Made by a program: the position numbers and the translations under genes. From AP-15 sp963790875 (GTDB taxonomy: Bacteria; Pseudomonadota; Alphaproteobacteria; ATCC43930; CGMCC-115725): DNA of 64,000 nucleotides. This document shows, one piece after another, positions 26,679 through 35,176 of the stretch. The stretch spans positions 496,001 to 560,000 of the forward strand of contig CAWBQT010000003.1 of NCBI GenBank assembly GCA_963790875.1, written 5' to 3'. Under the pieces are notes generated by a model. The model did no database searches. It was not told the DNA's origin and was given only the letters and a program-made list of their open reading frames with translations. Each line of letters opens with the position of its first letter. Positions within the stretch are counted from its first letter, which is position 1.

Positions 26679-27858
26679 CTATTTGGCGGCTTCCCCGATC
26701 GTTTTCGCCCCTTCGGCCGCGAAGTGCCGTTCGACGGCGCTGGCCGCGGCGGCCTTGCGCTTCGCGCTGAACGCGTCGCGATTGGCGCGCATCCAATCCA
26801 TCGATTGCGAGCGCCACAGGCTGCGTTCCTCGAAACGCGGCAGCACATGGCGCGCGAACAATTCGTAGGAGCGCTTGGTCGCCTCCCAATCGGCCCAGTC
26901 ATGCGCCAGGAGCAGGACGCAGCCGAAGCCGCCGGTCTTCGCCCAGTAATTCTTCGAGCACGCGGAGCGCGTCGTCGGGGGTGCCGATGGCGCCGCGGCC
27001 GCCGGCGTTGATCTCTTCGATGCTCGGCATGCCGATCGCGGCACCGCCCTCGGGGTTCACCGAATACGAGTAGAGCTGCCATTTCTCGAAGCCGGCGCGG
27101 ACATTCTCGATCGCCTTGTCGCGCGTCTCGGCGATATGGAACGGCGCCATGACCCGATAATGGGCGCGATCCATGACCCGGCCCTGCGCCGCCGCCTCGC
27201 GGCAGGCCAGTTCCCAGTTGTAGTCGAGCGTGTCGTAGCCGTTCGGGCTCCCGGCCATCACGCACAGCATGCCAAGGTCGTATTGGCCGGCGAGCTTGCC
27301 GCCATAGGGCGTCACGGCGCTGGCGATCGCCAGATGCGGGCGCGGCCGCGAATAGGGGCGCAGATGCAGCCGCGCCTCGCGCATCCGATACCACTCGCTC
27401 TCGCGGGTGATGATCTCGCCGGCGAGCAGCCGGGTGATGACGTCGATCGCGTCGGCCATGCGGTCGCGCTGCGTCTCGGGATCGATGCCGAGCATCATCG
27501 CATCGGACGGCAGGAGGCCGGGGCCGAAGCCGAACATCGCCCGACCGCGCGTCTGGTAGTCGAGCTGGACGATGCGGTCCGCGACCATGAACGGATGGTG
27601 GTAGGGCAGCGAAATGACCCCGGTGCCGAGGCGGATATTGCGGGTGCGCTCGGCGGCGGTAGCGATGAACAATTCGGGCTGGCCATAGATCTCGTAGCCG
27701 CCGGAATGGTGCTCGCCGATCCACGCCTCGGCGTAATCGTGCATGTCGAGCCACTGCATCAGCTGGAAGTCGCGCTCCATGCAGAGGAGCGGGTCCTCGT
27801 CGTTCGGGTGGAACGGCGGCAGGAACACCCCGGCGCGCAGCGTGCGGTACGTGCTCAT
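26679..27858 (-). pseudogene. LLM-class flavin-dependent monooxygenase with one frameshift
   Basis: Starts at ATG 27858 after a good gaggag. The first frame encodes MSTYRTLRAGVFLPPFHPND, EAWIGEHHSGGYEIYGQPEL, NIRLGTGVISLPYHHPFMVA and FGFGPGLLPSDAMMLGID, a typical luciferase-like monooxygenase. Near 26946-26953 an extra G (ctgggcg where ctggcg is expected) shifts the frame; the family C-terminus TGGFGCVLLLAHDWADWEAT and beyond continues to 26679. Restored, the protein would be about 390 residues. One indel is the only defect, so this may be a sequencing error. Last gene of the minus-strand LLM operon. Confidence 0.8.
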
Positions 27859-28556
27859 CGTGCGTCTCCTCGGTCGTCGGCCTGGCGAGGCCCAGCCTCG
27901 CATGTCCACCACAACTGCAACAAGCCCGCGAGATTTGCCATCGCGATCGGCAGGTTCCGATCGAATTTTTGCGGCGCCTCGTTGTCGGCGGCGTCGGTCA
28001 CCGCGCGGATTTCGAGCGAGCCGATGCCGTTGAAGCGGGCCGCGCGGGCAGCGCCACTGCCCTCCCACGCAACGCAGGCGGCGCCCGTCTGAGCGCGGGT
28101 CGCCTGGGCGCGCACCGAGGTCACGACATCCTCGTCGCCGCTCGCGATCACGTCGAAGGCGACGCGAAAGTCGCCGAGGCGCCGCGCCGAGTGACGCAAT
28201 GCGGCGATCGATGGCTGATGCCCGGGAAAGCGCGGGAGCGGGCGCGTCGAGAACAGCATGCGATAATCATGCTCGACCGTCTCCGTGCCGACCACGACGT
28301 CGCCGACCGACAGTTCGGGCGTCAGACTGCCGGCGGCGCCAGCGCAGACGACGAGTACGGCCGACGGAAACAAGCCGACGAGATATTGGGCCTGAACGGC
28401 GAACTGGGTCTTGCCGTGGCCGCCCGGCGCGACCAGCACGCGCCAATCGTCGAAATAAGCGGCTTCTATCTTCAGATCGTGAATCCGCTCGACATGCCGT
28501 GCCGGCGCGAAGTTGCCGACCAGCATCGACCACTCCGCCGCCAAAGGACAAAGCAC
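27855..28556 (-). CDS. Purine phosphorylase/nucleosidase superfamily protein
   Basis: About 233 residues resembling 5'-methylthioadenosine/S-adenosylhomocysteine nucleosidase and purine nucleoside phosphorylase. Key blocks: VVCAGAAGSLTPELSVGDVV (the Gly-rich strand and G-D-V-V turn) near residue 70, DVIASGDEDVV near 135 and LEIRAVTDAADNEA near 190, with the catalytic Asp. The usual acidic 'M-E-x-E' before it is altered to WEGSGAARA, so substrate specificity may differ. The start is unclear: GTG 28556 or ATG 28526. It overlaps the next gene's start by a few bases and sits inside an operon of three LLM enzymes. Confidence 0.65.
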   Translation of the reverse strand: MLCPLAAEWSMLVGNFAPARHVERIHDLKIEAAYFDDWRVLVAPGGHGKTQFAVQAQYLVGLFPSAVLVVCAGAAGSLTPELSVGDVVVGTETVEHDYRMLFSTRPLPRFPGHQPSIAALRHSARRLGDFRVAFDVIASGDEDVVTSVRAQATRAQTGAACVAWEGSGAARAARFNGIGSLEIRAVTDAADNEAPQKFDRNLPIAMANLAGLLQLWWTCEAGPRQADDRGDAR

Positions 28557-28609
28557 CAGAAGCCGGGGTTCGAGTCCCGATCTGGACCGCCCGTGGCCCA
28601 ATAATAGGA

Positions 28610-29464
28610 TCAGGCTTCCAGTTGCGGGATCAGCTTGGCCCAGCAGTCGAGGATCGGCAGGATCACGTCCGCGTCGGCGGCCGGCAGGCGCACGGTCATG
28701 CGGTCGACGCCGAGGTCGCGGTTGCGCCGCAAGACATCGAGATCCTCCGGCGCGTTGCCCAGGGTCACCGACAGCCTGCTCGGGTCGCGGCCGGCTTCCT
28801 CGGCCATCTGCCGCCAGCGCGGCATGAACTCCTCGGGGCTGCCCGAGCCGGCCGCTGCCGCCTGGGGCAGGATGCCGTCGCCATAGCGCAGCGCGCGGCG
28901 CGCCGCGAGGCGGAAGGCACCGCCGACGATGACCGGCGGATGCGGCCTCTGCACCGGTTTTGGCCAGGTCGTCATCGGCGGAAAATTCACGATCTTGCCG
29001 TGATATTCGGGCGTCTCGTTGGTCCAGATCTCCTTTATCGCCTCGATCTGCTCGCGCATCTTCAAGGTGCGGGTCTCGTAGACGGTGCCGTGATCTTCCA
29101 TTTCCTCGGCGTTCCAGCCGCAGCCGATGCCGAACAGAAAGCGGCCCTTCGACACCTGGTCGAGCGAGGCGACGGCCTTTGCGGTCTGGATCGTGTCGCG
29201 CTGGATCACGAGACAGACGGCGGTGCCGAGCTTGAGCCGCTTTGTCACCGCCGCCGCGGCGCTCAACGTGACGAACGGGTCCATCACGTCGAAGTACTGC
29301 TTCGTCAGCTCCATGCCCGCCGGCAGCGTAAACCGGCGGGTGACCGGGATGTGCGAATGCTCGGCCACCCACAGCAAGTCGAAGCCACGCTCTTCGAGCG
29401 CCACCGCCAATTCGGCGGGCGCCATCGAATATTCGGTAAAAAAGATCGCAGCACCTATTTCCAT
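28610..29464 (-). CDS. LLM-class flavin-dependent monooxygenase
   Basis: A 284-residue luciferase-like protein. DLLWVAEHSHIPVTRRF near residue 30, KLGTAVCLVIQRDTIQTAKA near 80 and DQVSKGRFLFGIGCGWNAEE near 100-120 are the standard barrel strands and phosphate-binding loop; RPHPPVIVGG near 175 is also typical. Likely uses reduced F420 or FMN. ATG 29464 has ggag eight bases upstream and lies five bases after the stop of the preceding LLM gene, so the genes are cotranscribed. Confidence 0.85.
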   Translation of the reverse strand: MEIGAAIFFTEYSMAPAELAVALEERGFDLLWVAEHSHIPVTRRFTLPAGMELTKQYFDVMDPFVTLSAAAAVTKRLKLGTAVCLVIQRDTIQTAKAVASLDQVSKGRFLFGIGCGWNAEEMEDHGTVYETRTLKMREQIEAIKEIWTNETPEYHGKIVNFPPMTTWPKPVQRPHPPVIVGGAFRLAARRALRYGDGILPQAAAAGSGSPEEFMPRWRQMAEEAGRDPSRLSVTLGNAPEDLDVLRRNRDLGVDRMTVRLPAADADVILPILDCWAKLIPQLEA

Positions 29465-29469
29465 ATCTT

Positions 29470-30573
29470 TCACTCCGCAAATGTTGCTCGCCGCCGCAGG
29501 CAGGCTTGGACTATTCCGCCGCGTCGCGGGCGGCCGGGCCCGAGCGCCCGCTCGACGCGCGGCTTGACCTCGCCGATCATCAGCTCCATCGAGCGCAGCG
29601 CCGCCCGGTGCGGCGTGGCGCCGACCTTGAACGAAAAGCACATATGAACGGGATCGGTGGCACGGATCTCACTGCAGAGCTTCTCGGCCACGGTCTCGAC
29701 ATCGCCGATCAGCAGATCGTCGCAGATCTGTTCGAGCGGCGGTTCGTCGGGGAACGGACGGTCGACCAGCACCGTCCCTTGCATGACCTCCTGCCGCCGC
29801 CGCAGGCTCGACGCGAGGCGGCTCTGGTAGCGCGCGTTCTCCGCGAAGCGCAGCCCTTCCTCCTTGCTTTCGCTGATGTGACAGAAGCGGTTGACGGTAA
29901 TATGCGCGTTGGCGAGCGGCACGCCCTCGGCCCGATAGGCGTCCTTGATGATCTGGTATTGCTCGGCCAGGAGTGCCGCACCGCCGACCCGACCCGACGA
30001 CAGCACCCGATAGCCGCGGCGTGCTGCGGCGCGGAACATTGCCTCGGTATGACCGGCGACGTAGATCGGCAACGGCCGCTGCACCGGCCGGGCCGGGATA
30101 TGGGTCTCCGGCATCCGGTAGTGCTTGCCGTCGTAGCTGAAGAAATCTTGCGCAAACGACCGGGCGAGGATGTCGCAGAACTCTTCGGTCATTTCGAGAT
30201 TGTCTTTGATGTCGACGCCAAACCGCTCGAATTCATAGGGCTGGTAGCCGGCGCCGATGCCGAGCATCAGGCGCCCGTTCGACAGCGCATCGGCGGTCGC
30301 GATCTCGGCCAAGAGCCGCGCCGGGTTGTAGAGCGGCAGAACGACGACCGCGGTGCCGAGCCGGATCTTCTTGGTGATCGGAGCGCAATTTGCGACCAGC
30401 ATCAGCGGCGAGGCGCAGAGGCAGTAGTTCGAGAAGTGGTGCTCGGCGAACCAGGCGGCAGTGTAGCCGAGCTCGTCGGCGAGCCGCGTCTGCTCGGCGA
30501 CCTCGGCAAAAACCTCGGCCGTCGGCTTTGCCGGATCGCGCGACCCCATCAGATTGAAGATGCCGAATTCCAT
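29470..30573 (-). CDS. LLM-class flavin-dependent monooxygenase
   Basis: A 367-residue luciferase-like oxidoreductase and the first gene of the minus-strand operon. Motifs: AAWFAEHHFSNYCLCASPLM near residue 45, IRLGTAVVVLPLYNPARLLA near 75-95, SNGRLMLGIGAGYQPYEFER near 105-125, and QRPLPIYVAGHT near 185. This pattern is the alkanal-monooxygenase group using FMNH2. Substrate unknown. Starts at ATG 30573; upstream lies about 425 bp separating it from the divergent pmtA. Confidence 0.85.
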   Translation of the reverse strand: MEFGIFNLMGSRDPAKPTAEVFAEVAEQTRLADELGYTAAWFAEHHFSNYCLCASPLMLVANCAPITKKIRLGTAVVVLPLYNPARLLAEIATADALSNGRLMLGIGAGYQPYEFERFGVDIKDNLEMTEEFCDILARSFAQDFFSYDGKHYRMPETHIPARPVQRPLPIYVAGHTEAMFRAAARRGYRVLSSGRVGGAALLAEQYQIIKDAYRAEGVPLANAHITVNRFCHISESKEEGLRFAENARYQSRLASSLRRRQEVMQGTVLVDRPFPDEPPLEQICDDLLIGDVETVAEKLCSEIRATDPVHMCFSFKVGATPHRAALRSMELMIGEVKPRVERALGPGRPRRGGIVQACLRRRATFAE

Positions 30574-30998
30574 TGTCCGCTCCGTTGTTTTGCACGGCGA
30601 CTTTGCCTGTTTGGCGCAAACGTGGCCGCGATCGACCGCGGGCGTCAAGCTCCAGCCCTTTGCCGAGGCTCGCCGACCCCGATGGCACAAGACGCGCCCC
30701 GCAACGACAAATTCATGATCGCTGTCGTCGCTCCGCCGCCGCCAATTCGGGCCCCGTTCAAATCCCCATAGACGGCGGACCCCCACCAACGATCCAAAAA
30801 CAATCCCGAAGTACGGTTCTCGACAGCAAAAAGTGTCGTGCACGGAACTTCGCAGTGGCCCGCGCGCCCGGAAAGGATACAACGAGGTGGTCCTGGAGAC
30901 GCGTCGCCGTCCAACTGCAATAGTTTGGTCACTTTACTGTAACAACGGATCGCTAGGCTTTTATTACGATCTTGGGTCAGGACGGGGGCAGGGTTTTG
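30574..30998. other. Divergent intergenic region upstream of pmtA and the LLM operon
   Basis: No gene. The part 30920-30975 is noticeably AT-rich (tttggtcactttactgtaac and nearby), consistent with a promoter for pmtA, but I cannot assign -35/-10 boxes with confidence. Confidence 0.4.
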
Positions 30999-31680
30999 GT
31001 GACAGGCGCAGATGGAAAGGAATTGACCGCGGAACTGGACAAAATCAGCCTGCGGAAGGCGTATGCGCGCTGGGCGCCCGTCTACGATCTGGTTTTTGGC
31101 ACCCTGTTCGAGCGCGGGCGTCGGGCGGCGATAGCCGCGGCCGAGCAGGTCGGAGGCCGAATTCTTCGAGGTCGGCGTCGGCACCGGCATCTCGCTGCCC
31201 GGCTATTCCCCGCGGAATCGCATAACCGGGATCGATCTTTCAGAGGATATGCTACGCAAAGCAGGGCGACGGGTGGTGGAACTGTCCCTCACCAAAGTCG
31301 AGACGCTCGCGGTGATGGATGCGGAGCATCTGTCATTTGCCGATGCTTCGTTCGACGTCGTCGTGGCGAATCTCGTGATTTCGACCGTGCCGAACCCAGA
31401 GGCAGCGCTCGATGAGTGTGCCCGGATGCTCAGGCCCGGCGGCGAGATGATCCTCCTCAGCCGGATCGGTGCGGATGCCGGCTTGCGGCGCCTGATCGAG
31501 CGATCGCTGCAGCCGATTGCTTGTCGCCTCGGATGGCGGACCGAGTTTCGTTGGGACCAATTCGTTCGCTGGACCGAACGGCGAACTGATGTGCGCCTGA
31601 TCGAGCGCCGGCCGATGCCGCCGTTCGGCCATTTCTCGCTCCTGAGATTTGGAAAATTCGAACAAGAGGCAGGAGCGTGA
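30999..31680 (+). pseudogene. pmtA: Phosphatidylethanolamine N-methyltransferase, one frameshift
   Basis: Two frames together give a Rhizobium/Rhodobacter-type PmtA of about 226 residues: LTAELDKISLRKAYARWAPV, then motif I EVGVGTGISLPGYS, GIDLSEDMLRKA, VMDAEHLSFADASFDVVVAN and CARMLRPGGEMILLSRIGA, ending PPFGHFSLLRFGKFEQ. These enzymes methylate phosphatidylethanolamine with SAM on the way to phosphatidylcholine. An extra C near 31161-31168 (ILRGRRRH in place of ILEVGVGTG) breaks motif I; it is the sole defect and may be a consensus error. Start is GTG 30999 or TTG 31023. A membrane protein follows after 61 bp. Confidence 0.85.
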
Positions 31681-31741
31681 GCACCGCAGTTCGGCGGATT
31701 CTCCGCTGACTGTGCCCGAATTTGCCGAAGGGGATCTGCAG

Positions 31742-32350
31742 ATGAGTGGGTTTATGCTGACGCTGAAAATTCAGCGCTGGGACGATCACCGTTATTATCA
31801 CCATAGTCTAATCAACCAATCGCTTCATTTGTTGAGCGCGACCAGCTTTCTTCTCATGTATTTCCTGCTTTTCTGGGATCCGGCAATAGCCGCAATGACC
31901 GGCTGGATGGTGTCAATGACCAGCCGCCAGATTGGCCATTTCTTCTTCGAGCCGAAGGGCTACGATACGATAAACGACGTCACTCACGAATACAAAGAAG
32001 AGGTCAAGGTCGGCTACAATCTCCGACGCAAGGTCGTATTACTCTCGATTTGGGCGTTGTCGCCGCTGCCGCTATATTTCAAGCCGACGTTTTTTGGAAT
32101 GATCAGACCGTGGGAAAGCGCCCTCGGCTTCGTTCACCAGATTGGGATGTGCTGGCTGTTTATCGGAATCGCCGGGGTCATTCTGCGATCTGTCCAGCTG
32201 TTCTACATCAAGGATCTACAGACCGGGTTGGTTTGGGCCGTCAAAATCATCACCGACCCGTTTCACGATATCAAACTTTATTACAAGGCGCCGTACTATC
32301 TGTTGCGCGGCAATATCGAGGACCCGGTGGTGGTGGGGCACAGCAACTGA
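31742..32350 (+). CDS. Multi-pass membrane protein next to pmtA
   Basis: A 202-residue integral membrane protein with about four hydrophobic segments: HLLSATSFLLMYFLLFW, a short second near AAMTGWMVSM, VVLLSIWALSPLPLYF and GMCWLFIGIAGVILRSVQLF. His and Asn residues flank the first (YYHHSLINQSLH) and second (RQIGHFFFEP) segments. That spacing recalls Mpo1/DUF962 proteins, iron-dependent fatty-acid alpha-oxidation enzymes with conserved His at membrane edges, but the likeness is by eye only. Start ATG 31742 follows aagggg. Position behind pmtA points to a lipid role. Confidence 0.65.
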   Translation: MSGFMLTLKIQRWDDHRYYHHSLINQSLHLLSATSFLLMYFLLFWDPAIAAMTGWMVSMTSRQIGHFFFEPKGYDTINDVTHEYKEEVKVGYNLRRKVVLLSIWALSPLPLYFKPTFFGMIRPWESALGFVHQIGMCWLFIGIAGVILRSVQLFYIKDLQTGLVWAVKIITDPFHDIKLYYKAPYYLLRGNIEDPVVVGHSN

Positions 32351-32369
32351 GTGTCTGGGGCGCGATCGT

Positions 32370-34070
32370 TCAGCTCGGCGCCGGCCGACCCCGCTGCGGC
32401 GAGAACCGATGAGCGATCATCTCGCGCAAAATCCGGCGCCTGATTTTTTCGTTGCTGGCGCGCGCGTCCTCCCACCACCAGCCGCCACGCTGCATCGCCG
32501 TGGCGGCGGCGGCGAAGCGGTCGGCGACCGCTTGGTAATCGGCTTCCTTGTAATTCAGGCTGAAGATGAGCCTGCCGGTTCCGACCCAGCTCAGCGCCAG
32601 ACCTTCCGCGCGCAGGTAGTATTGAAACATCCAGTTATAGGTAGACGGCCGCGTGTAACAGACCGTCCAGATCGACGAAAAATTCGCCACCCGTACCGGC
32701 AACCCGGCGTCACCCAGGCGCCGATTGAGCGTCGCGGCGCGATGATCCCATATTTCGTCGAGATCGCGGTAGAGCGCACCGATCGCCGGATCTTCGAGAC
32801 GCCGCAGGAATTCGTTCATTGCCGCCATGACGTAGGGGTGCGAGTTGAACGTCCCGCGCGCAAAGCAGATATCGGCCGGCCGGTCGTCGCGAAAACGCTT
32901 CATCAGCTGCTTGCGCCCGCAGACCGCCCCGATCGGCAAGCCCCCGCCGAGGGTCTTGCCGTAGGTGACCAGGTCGGCCTGCACGCCGAAATATTCCTGC
33001 GCGCCGCCGGGCGCGAGCCGGAAGCCAACGAAGACCTCGTCGAAGATCAACACGATGCCACGCGCGGTGCAGACCGCGCGGAGTTGCTTCAGCCAATCGG
33101 CATAGGCCGCGCGATCGAGACGCGCCTGCCTGGTGCTGTCGACCAACGTCGAATCCGCCGGTGCGGCGCTGTTCGGGTGCATAACCTGCACCGGGTTGAC
33201 GAGGACGCAGGCGATGTCGCGCCGGCGGCGCAGCACGCGCAGCGAAGCCTCGGACATGTCCTTCAGCGTGTAGGTTTCATGCGTCTGCACCGGATTGCCG
33301 ACACCCGGCTGCACGTCGCCCCACCAGCCGTGATAGGCGCCGCAAAAGCGCACCAGGTGGGAGCGCCGCGTATGGTAGCGCGCGAGCCTCACCGCCTGCA
33401 TGACGGCTTCCGTTCCGGACATGTGAAACGAAACCTCGTCCATGCCCGACAGGCGTACGAGGCGCGCGGCATTATCGGCGATCACCGGATGATAGGAACC
33501 CAGCACCGGGCCGAGCGCATGTACACGCTCGACGCCGCGATCGATACACTCCCTGTAGAAATCGTAGCCGAACAGATTGACGCCGTAAGAGCCGGTAAGA
33601 TCGTAGGACAAATTGCCGTCGAGGTCGGTCGTCGTGACCCCGAACGACGATTGCAGAAACACGCCGACGGGCAAATGCCGCCGCACGTGGCGGCTGAACT
33701 GAAACGGGACGCGATAAGCCTCAGTGAATTGCAAATCCGAGATCAGCTCGGTGACCTCGGCCGTCAGCCGCAACGTCGCGGCATATCGTTCGCGGTAGAG
33801 CTCCGAAAGCCGTGCAAAATCGGCACGCCGCTGCGCGACGACGGTGTCGGGTGCTGCGTCTGCCTTGAAGATCTGCGCTTCGTCGTACTGATAGAATGGC
33901 AGCAGCGACGCGACGAAGCGGGCAATCCGCGCGTGCCCGGCGAGCGATCTGTGCTTTGCCTTCGACAGTTCGAGTCGCGCCGCCAGGCCGACCGCCGAAG
34001 CCGCCAAGCCTATGGCACCCAGGCCGTAGGCGGCCGCGGTGGTGATTGCCCCCTCCATGGACGGAGTCAT
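32370..34070 (-). CDS. Class III aminotransferase with an N-terminal membrane segment
   Basis: A 566-residue PLP enzyme of aminotransferase class III, closest in layout to glutamate-1-semialdehyde aminomutase. The PLP Lys is in LVTYGKTLGGGLPIGAV near 385; LIFDEVFVGFRL near 350 holds the cofactor-binding Asp, and MSGTEAVMQAVRLAR near 215 the phosphate-binding loop. Unlike usual GSA-AM (about 430 residues) it has a 130-residue N-terminal extension starting with a hydrophobic Ala-rich helix (AAAYGLGAIGLAASAVGLAA), suggesting membrane anchoring. Its start is only 23 bp from the divergent PS decarboxylase start. An amino group transfer on a lipid or acyl carrier substrate is a reasonable guess, not shown. 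Confidence 0.8.
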   Translation of the reverse strand: MTPSMEGAITTAAAYGLGAIGLAASAVGLAARLELSKAKHRSLAGHARIARFVASLLPFYQYDEAQIFKADAAPDTVVAQRRADFARLSELYRERYAATLRLTAEVTELISDLQFTEAYRVPFQFSRHVRRHLPVGVFLQSSFGVTTTDLDGNLSYDLTGSYGVNLFGYDFYRECIDRGVERVHALGPVLGSYHPVIADNAARLVRLSGMDEVSFHMSGTEAVMQAVRLARYHTRRSHLVRFCGAYHGWWGDVQPGVGNPVQTHETYTLKDMSEASLRVLRRRRDIACVLVNPVQVMHPNSAAPADSTLVDSTRQARLDRAAYADWLKQLRAVCTARGIVLIFDEVFVGFRLAPGGAQEYFGVQADLVTYGKTLGGGLPIGAVCGRKQLMKRFRDDRPADICFARGTFNSHPYVMAAMNEFLRRLEDPAIGALYRDLDEIWDHRAATLNRRLGDAGLPVRVANFSSIWTVCYTRPSTYNWMFQYYLRAEGLALSWVGTGRLIFSLNYKEADYQAVADRFAAAATAMQRGGWWWEDARASNEKIRRRILREMIAHRFSPQRGRPAPS

Positions 34071-34093
34071 TATTCGACGTTTGTTACGTGAGT

Positions 34094-34963
34094 ATGACAA
34101 TGGGTGCAGCATCCGCCAAAACACAGGTTCGTGAGGATATCAGCTTTGTGCTGACGAACCGCGTCCCGCGTCAGCTGGCGACCCGGCTTTTCGGTTGGTT
34201 CAGCCGGATCGAGGCGCCGCTCTTGGTGCGCGCCGCCATCGCGATCTGGCGGCGGTTCTCGGATCTCGACCTGAGCGACGCGCGAACGCAGCGCTTCGCG
34301 AGCTTGCACGCGTGCTTCACGCGCGAGCTGCAGCCCGGCGCGCGTCCGGTTGACCGCGACCCGGATATTATAACCAGCCCCTGCGATGCGATTGTCGGCG
34401 CCTGCGGACCGATCGACGGCGACGAGCTGATCCAAGCCAAGGGGTTTCCCTACACATTGGAGGAATTGCTGATCGACCAGCGCCTCGCAGAACTCTATCG
34501 CGACGGCCAATATATCACGTTGCGGCTGACGCCCAGCATGTACCACCGCTTCCATGCGCCGTATGACTGCGTAGTCGACAAGGTCACGTACATTTGTGGC
34601 GACGCTTGGAACGTCGATCCGATCGCGCTCAATCGCATTGCGAAATTGTTCTGCAAGAATGAGCGCGCAGTCATCCGCACGATGCTTCGCCCATCCGGGT
34701 TGGTGGTCACCCTCGTGCCGGTGGCCGCGATTCTCGTCGCCAGCATCCGCCTGCATTTTCTGGACGTCCTGTTGAACATGCAATACCGCGGAACGGCTGC
34801 GATACCCTGCTGGGCCTCGCTGAGCAAAGGGCAAGAAATGGGATGGTTTCAGCACGGATCGACCATCATCGTGTTTGCACCGAAGGGTGTCACCCTTTGC
34901 GGCTTGGTACGGCAAGGTGCGGCCATTCGCATGGGACAACCGCTGCTGCGATTTCCGTCATGA
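34094..34963 (+). CDS. psd: Phosphatidylserine decarboxylase
   Basis: A 289-residue pyruvoyl-dependent decarboxylase making phosphatidylethanolamine, the substrate of PmtA. TSPCDAIVGACG near residue 95 matches the SPxDG block with the catalytic Asp; YHRFHAPYDCVV near 155 has the conserved His pair; the self-cleavage site is HGSTIIVF near 254, with Gly-Ser preceded by His instead of the common Leu (LGST). The cut converts that Ser to the pyruvoyl group. Length fits the proenzyme. Two ATGs, 34094 and 34100, are possible starts. It faces the class III aminotransferase and lies 2.4 kb from pmtA. Confidence 0.9.
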   Translation: MTMGAASAKTQVREDISFVLTNRVPRQLATRLFGWFSRIEAPLLVRAAIAIWRRFSDLDLSDARTQRFASLHACFTRELQPGARPVDRDPDIITSPCDAIVGACGPIDGDELIQAKGFPYTLEELLIDQRLAELYRDGQYITLRLTPSMYHRFHAPYDCVVDKVTYICGDAWNVDPIALNRIAKLFCKNERAVIRTMLRPSGLVVTLVPVAAILVASIRLHFLDVLLNMQYRGTAAIPCWASLSKGQEMGWFQHGSTIIVFAPKGVTLCGLVRQGAAIRMGQPLLRFPS

Positions 34964-35176
34964 GTGGCACGAATACGGATCGCTACCGCGTCATGCCGAG
35001 CGACGCATGAAAGGAAGCATTGCAACGAAGCCGGGCGACACCGGCCGCACCCATATTGGGATGAGCGTTATCCACCATAGCGGCGCCTTGCCGTGCGCAC
35101 CGCGGCCGGCCCGGTAACGGATGACGATGTCCGAAAATGGCCAGATTAATGCCGCCGCCTCGGGCATAATCTCTCC

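Noticed and set aside
28199..30771. Long plus-strand frames (482 and 421 codons)
   Set aside because: Shadows of the two LLM genes and the nucleosidase on the minus strand; products are Arg/Ala/Gly-rich without motifs.
32142..34091. A 649-codon plus-strand open frame
   Set aside because: Antisense to the class III aminotransferase; high-GC codon usage keeps the opposite frame open.
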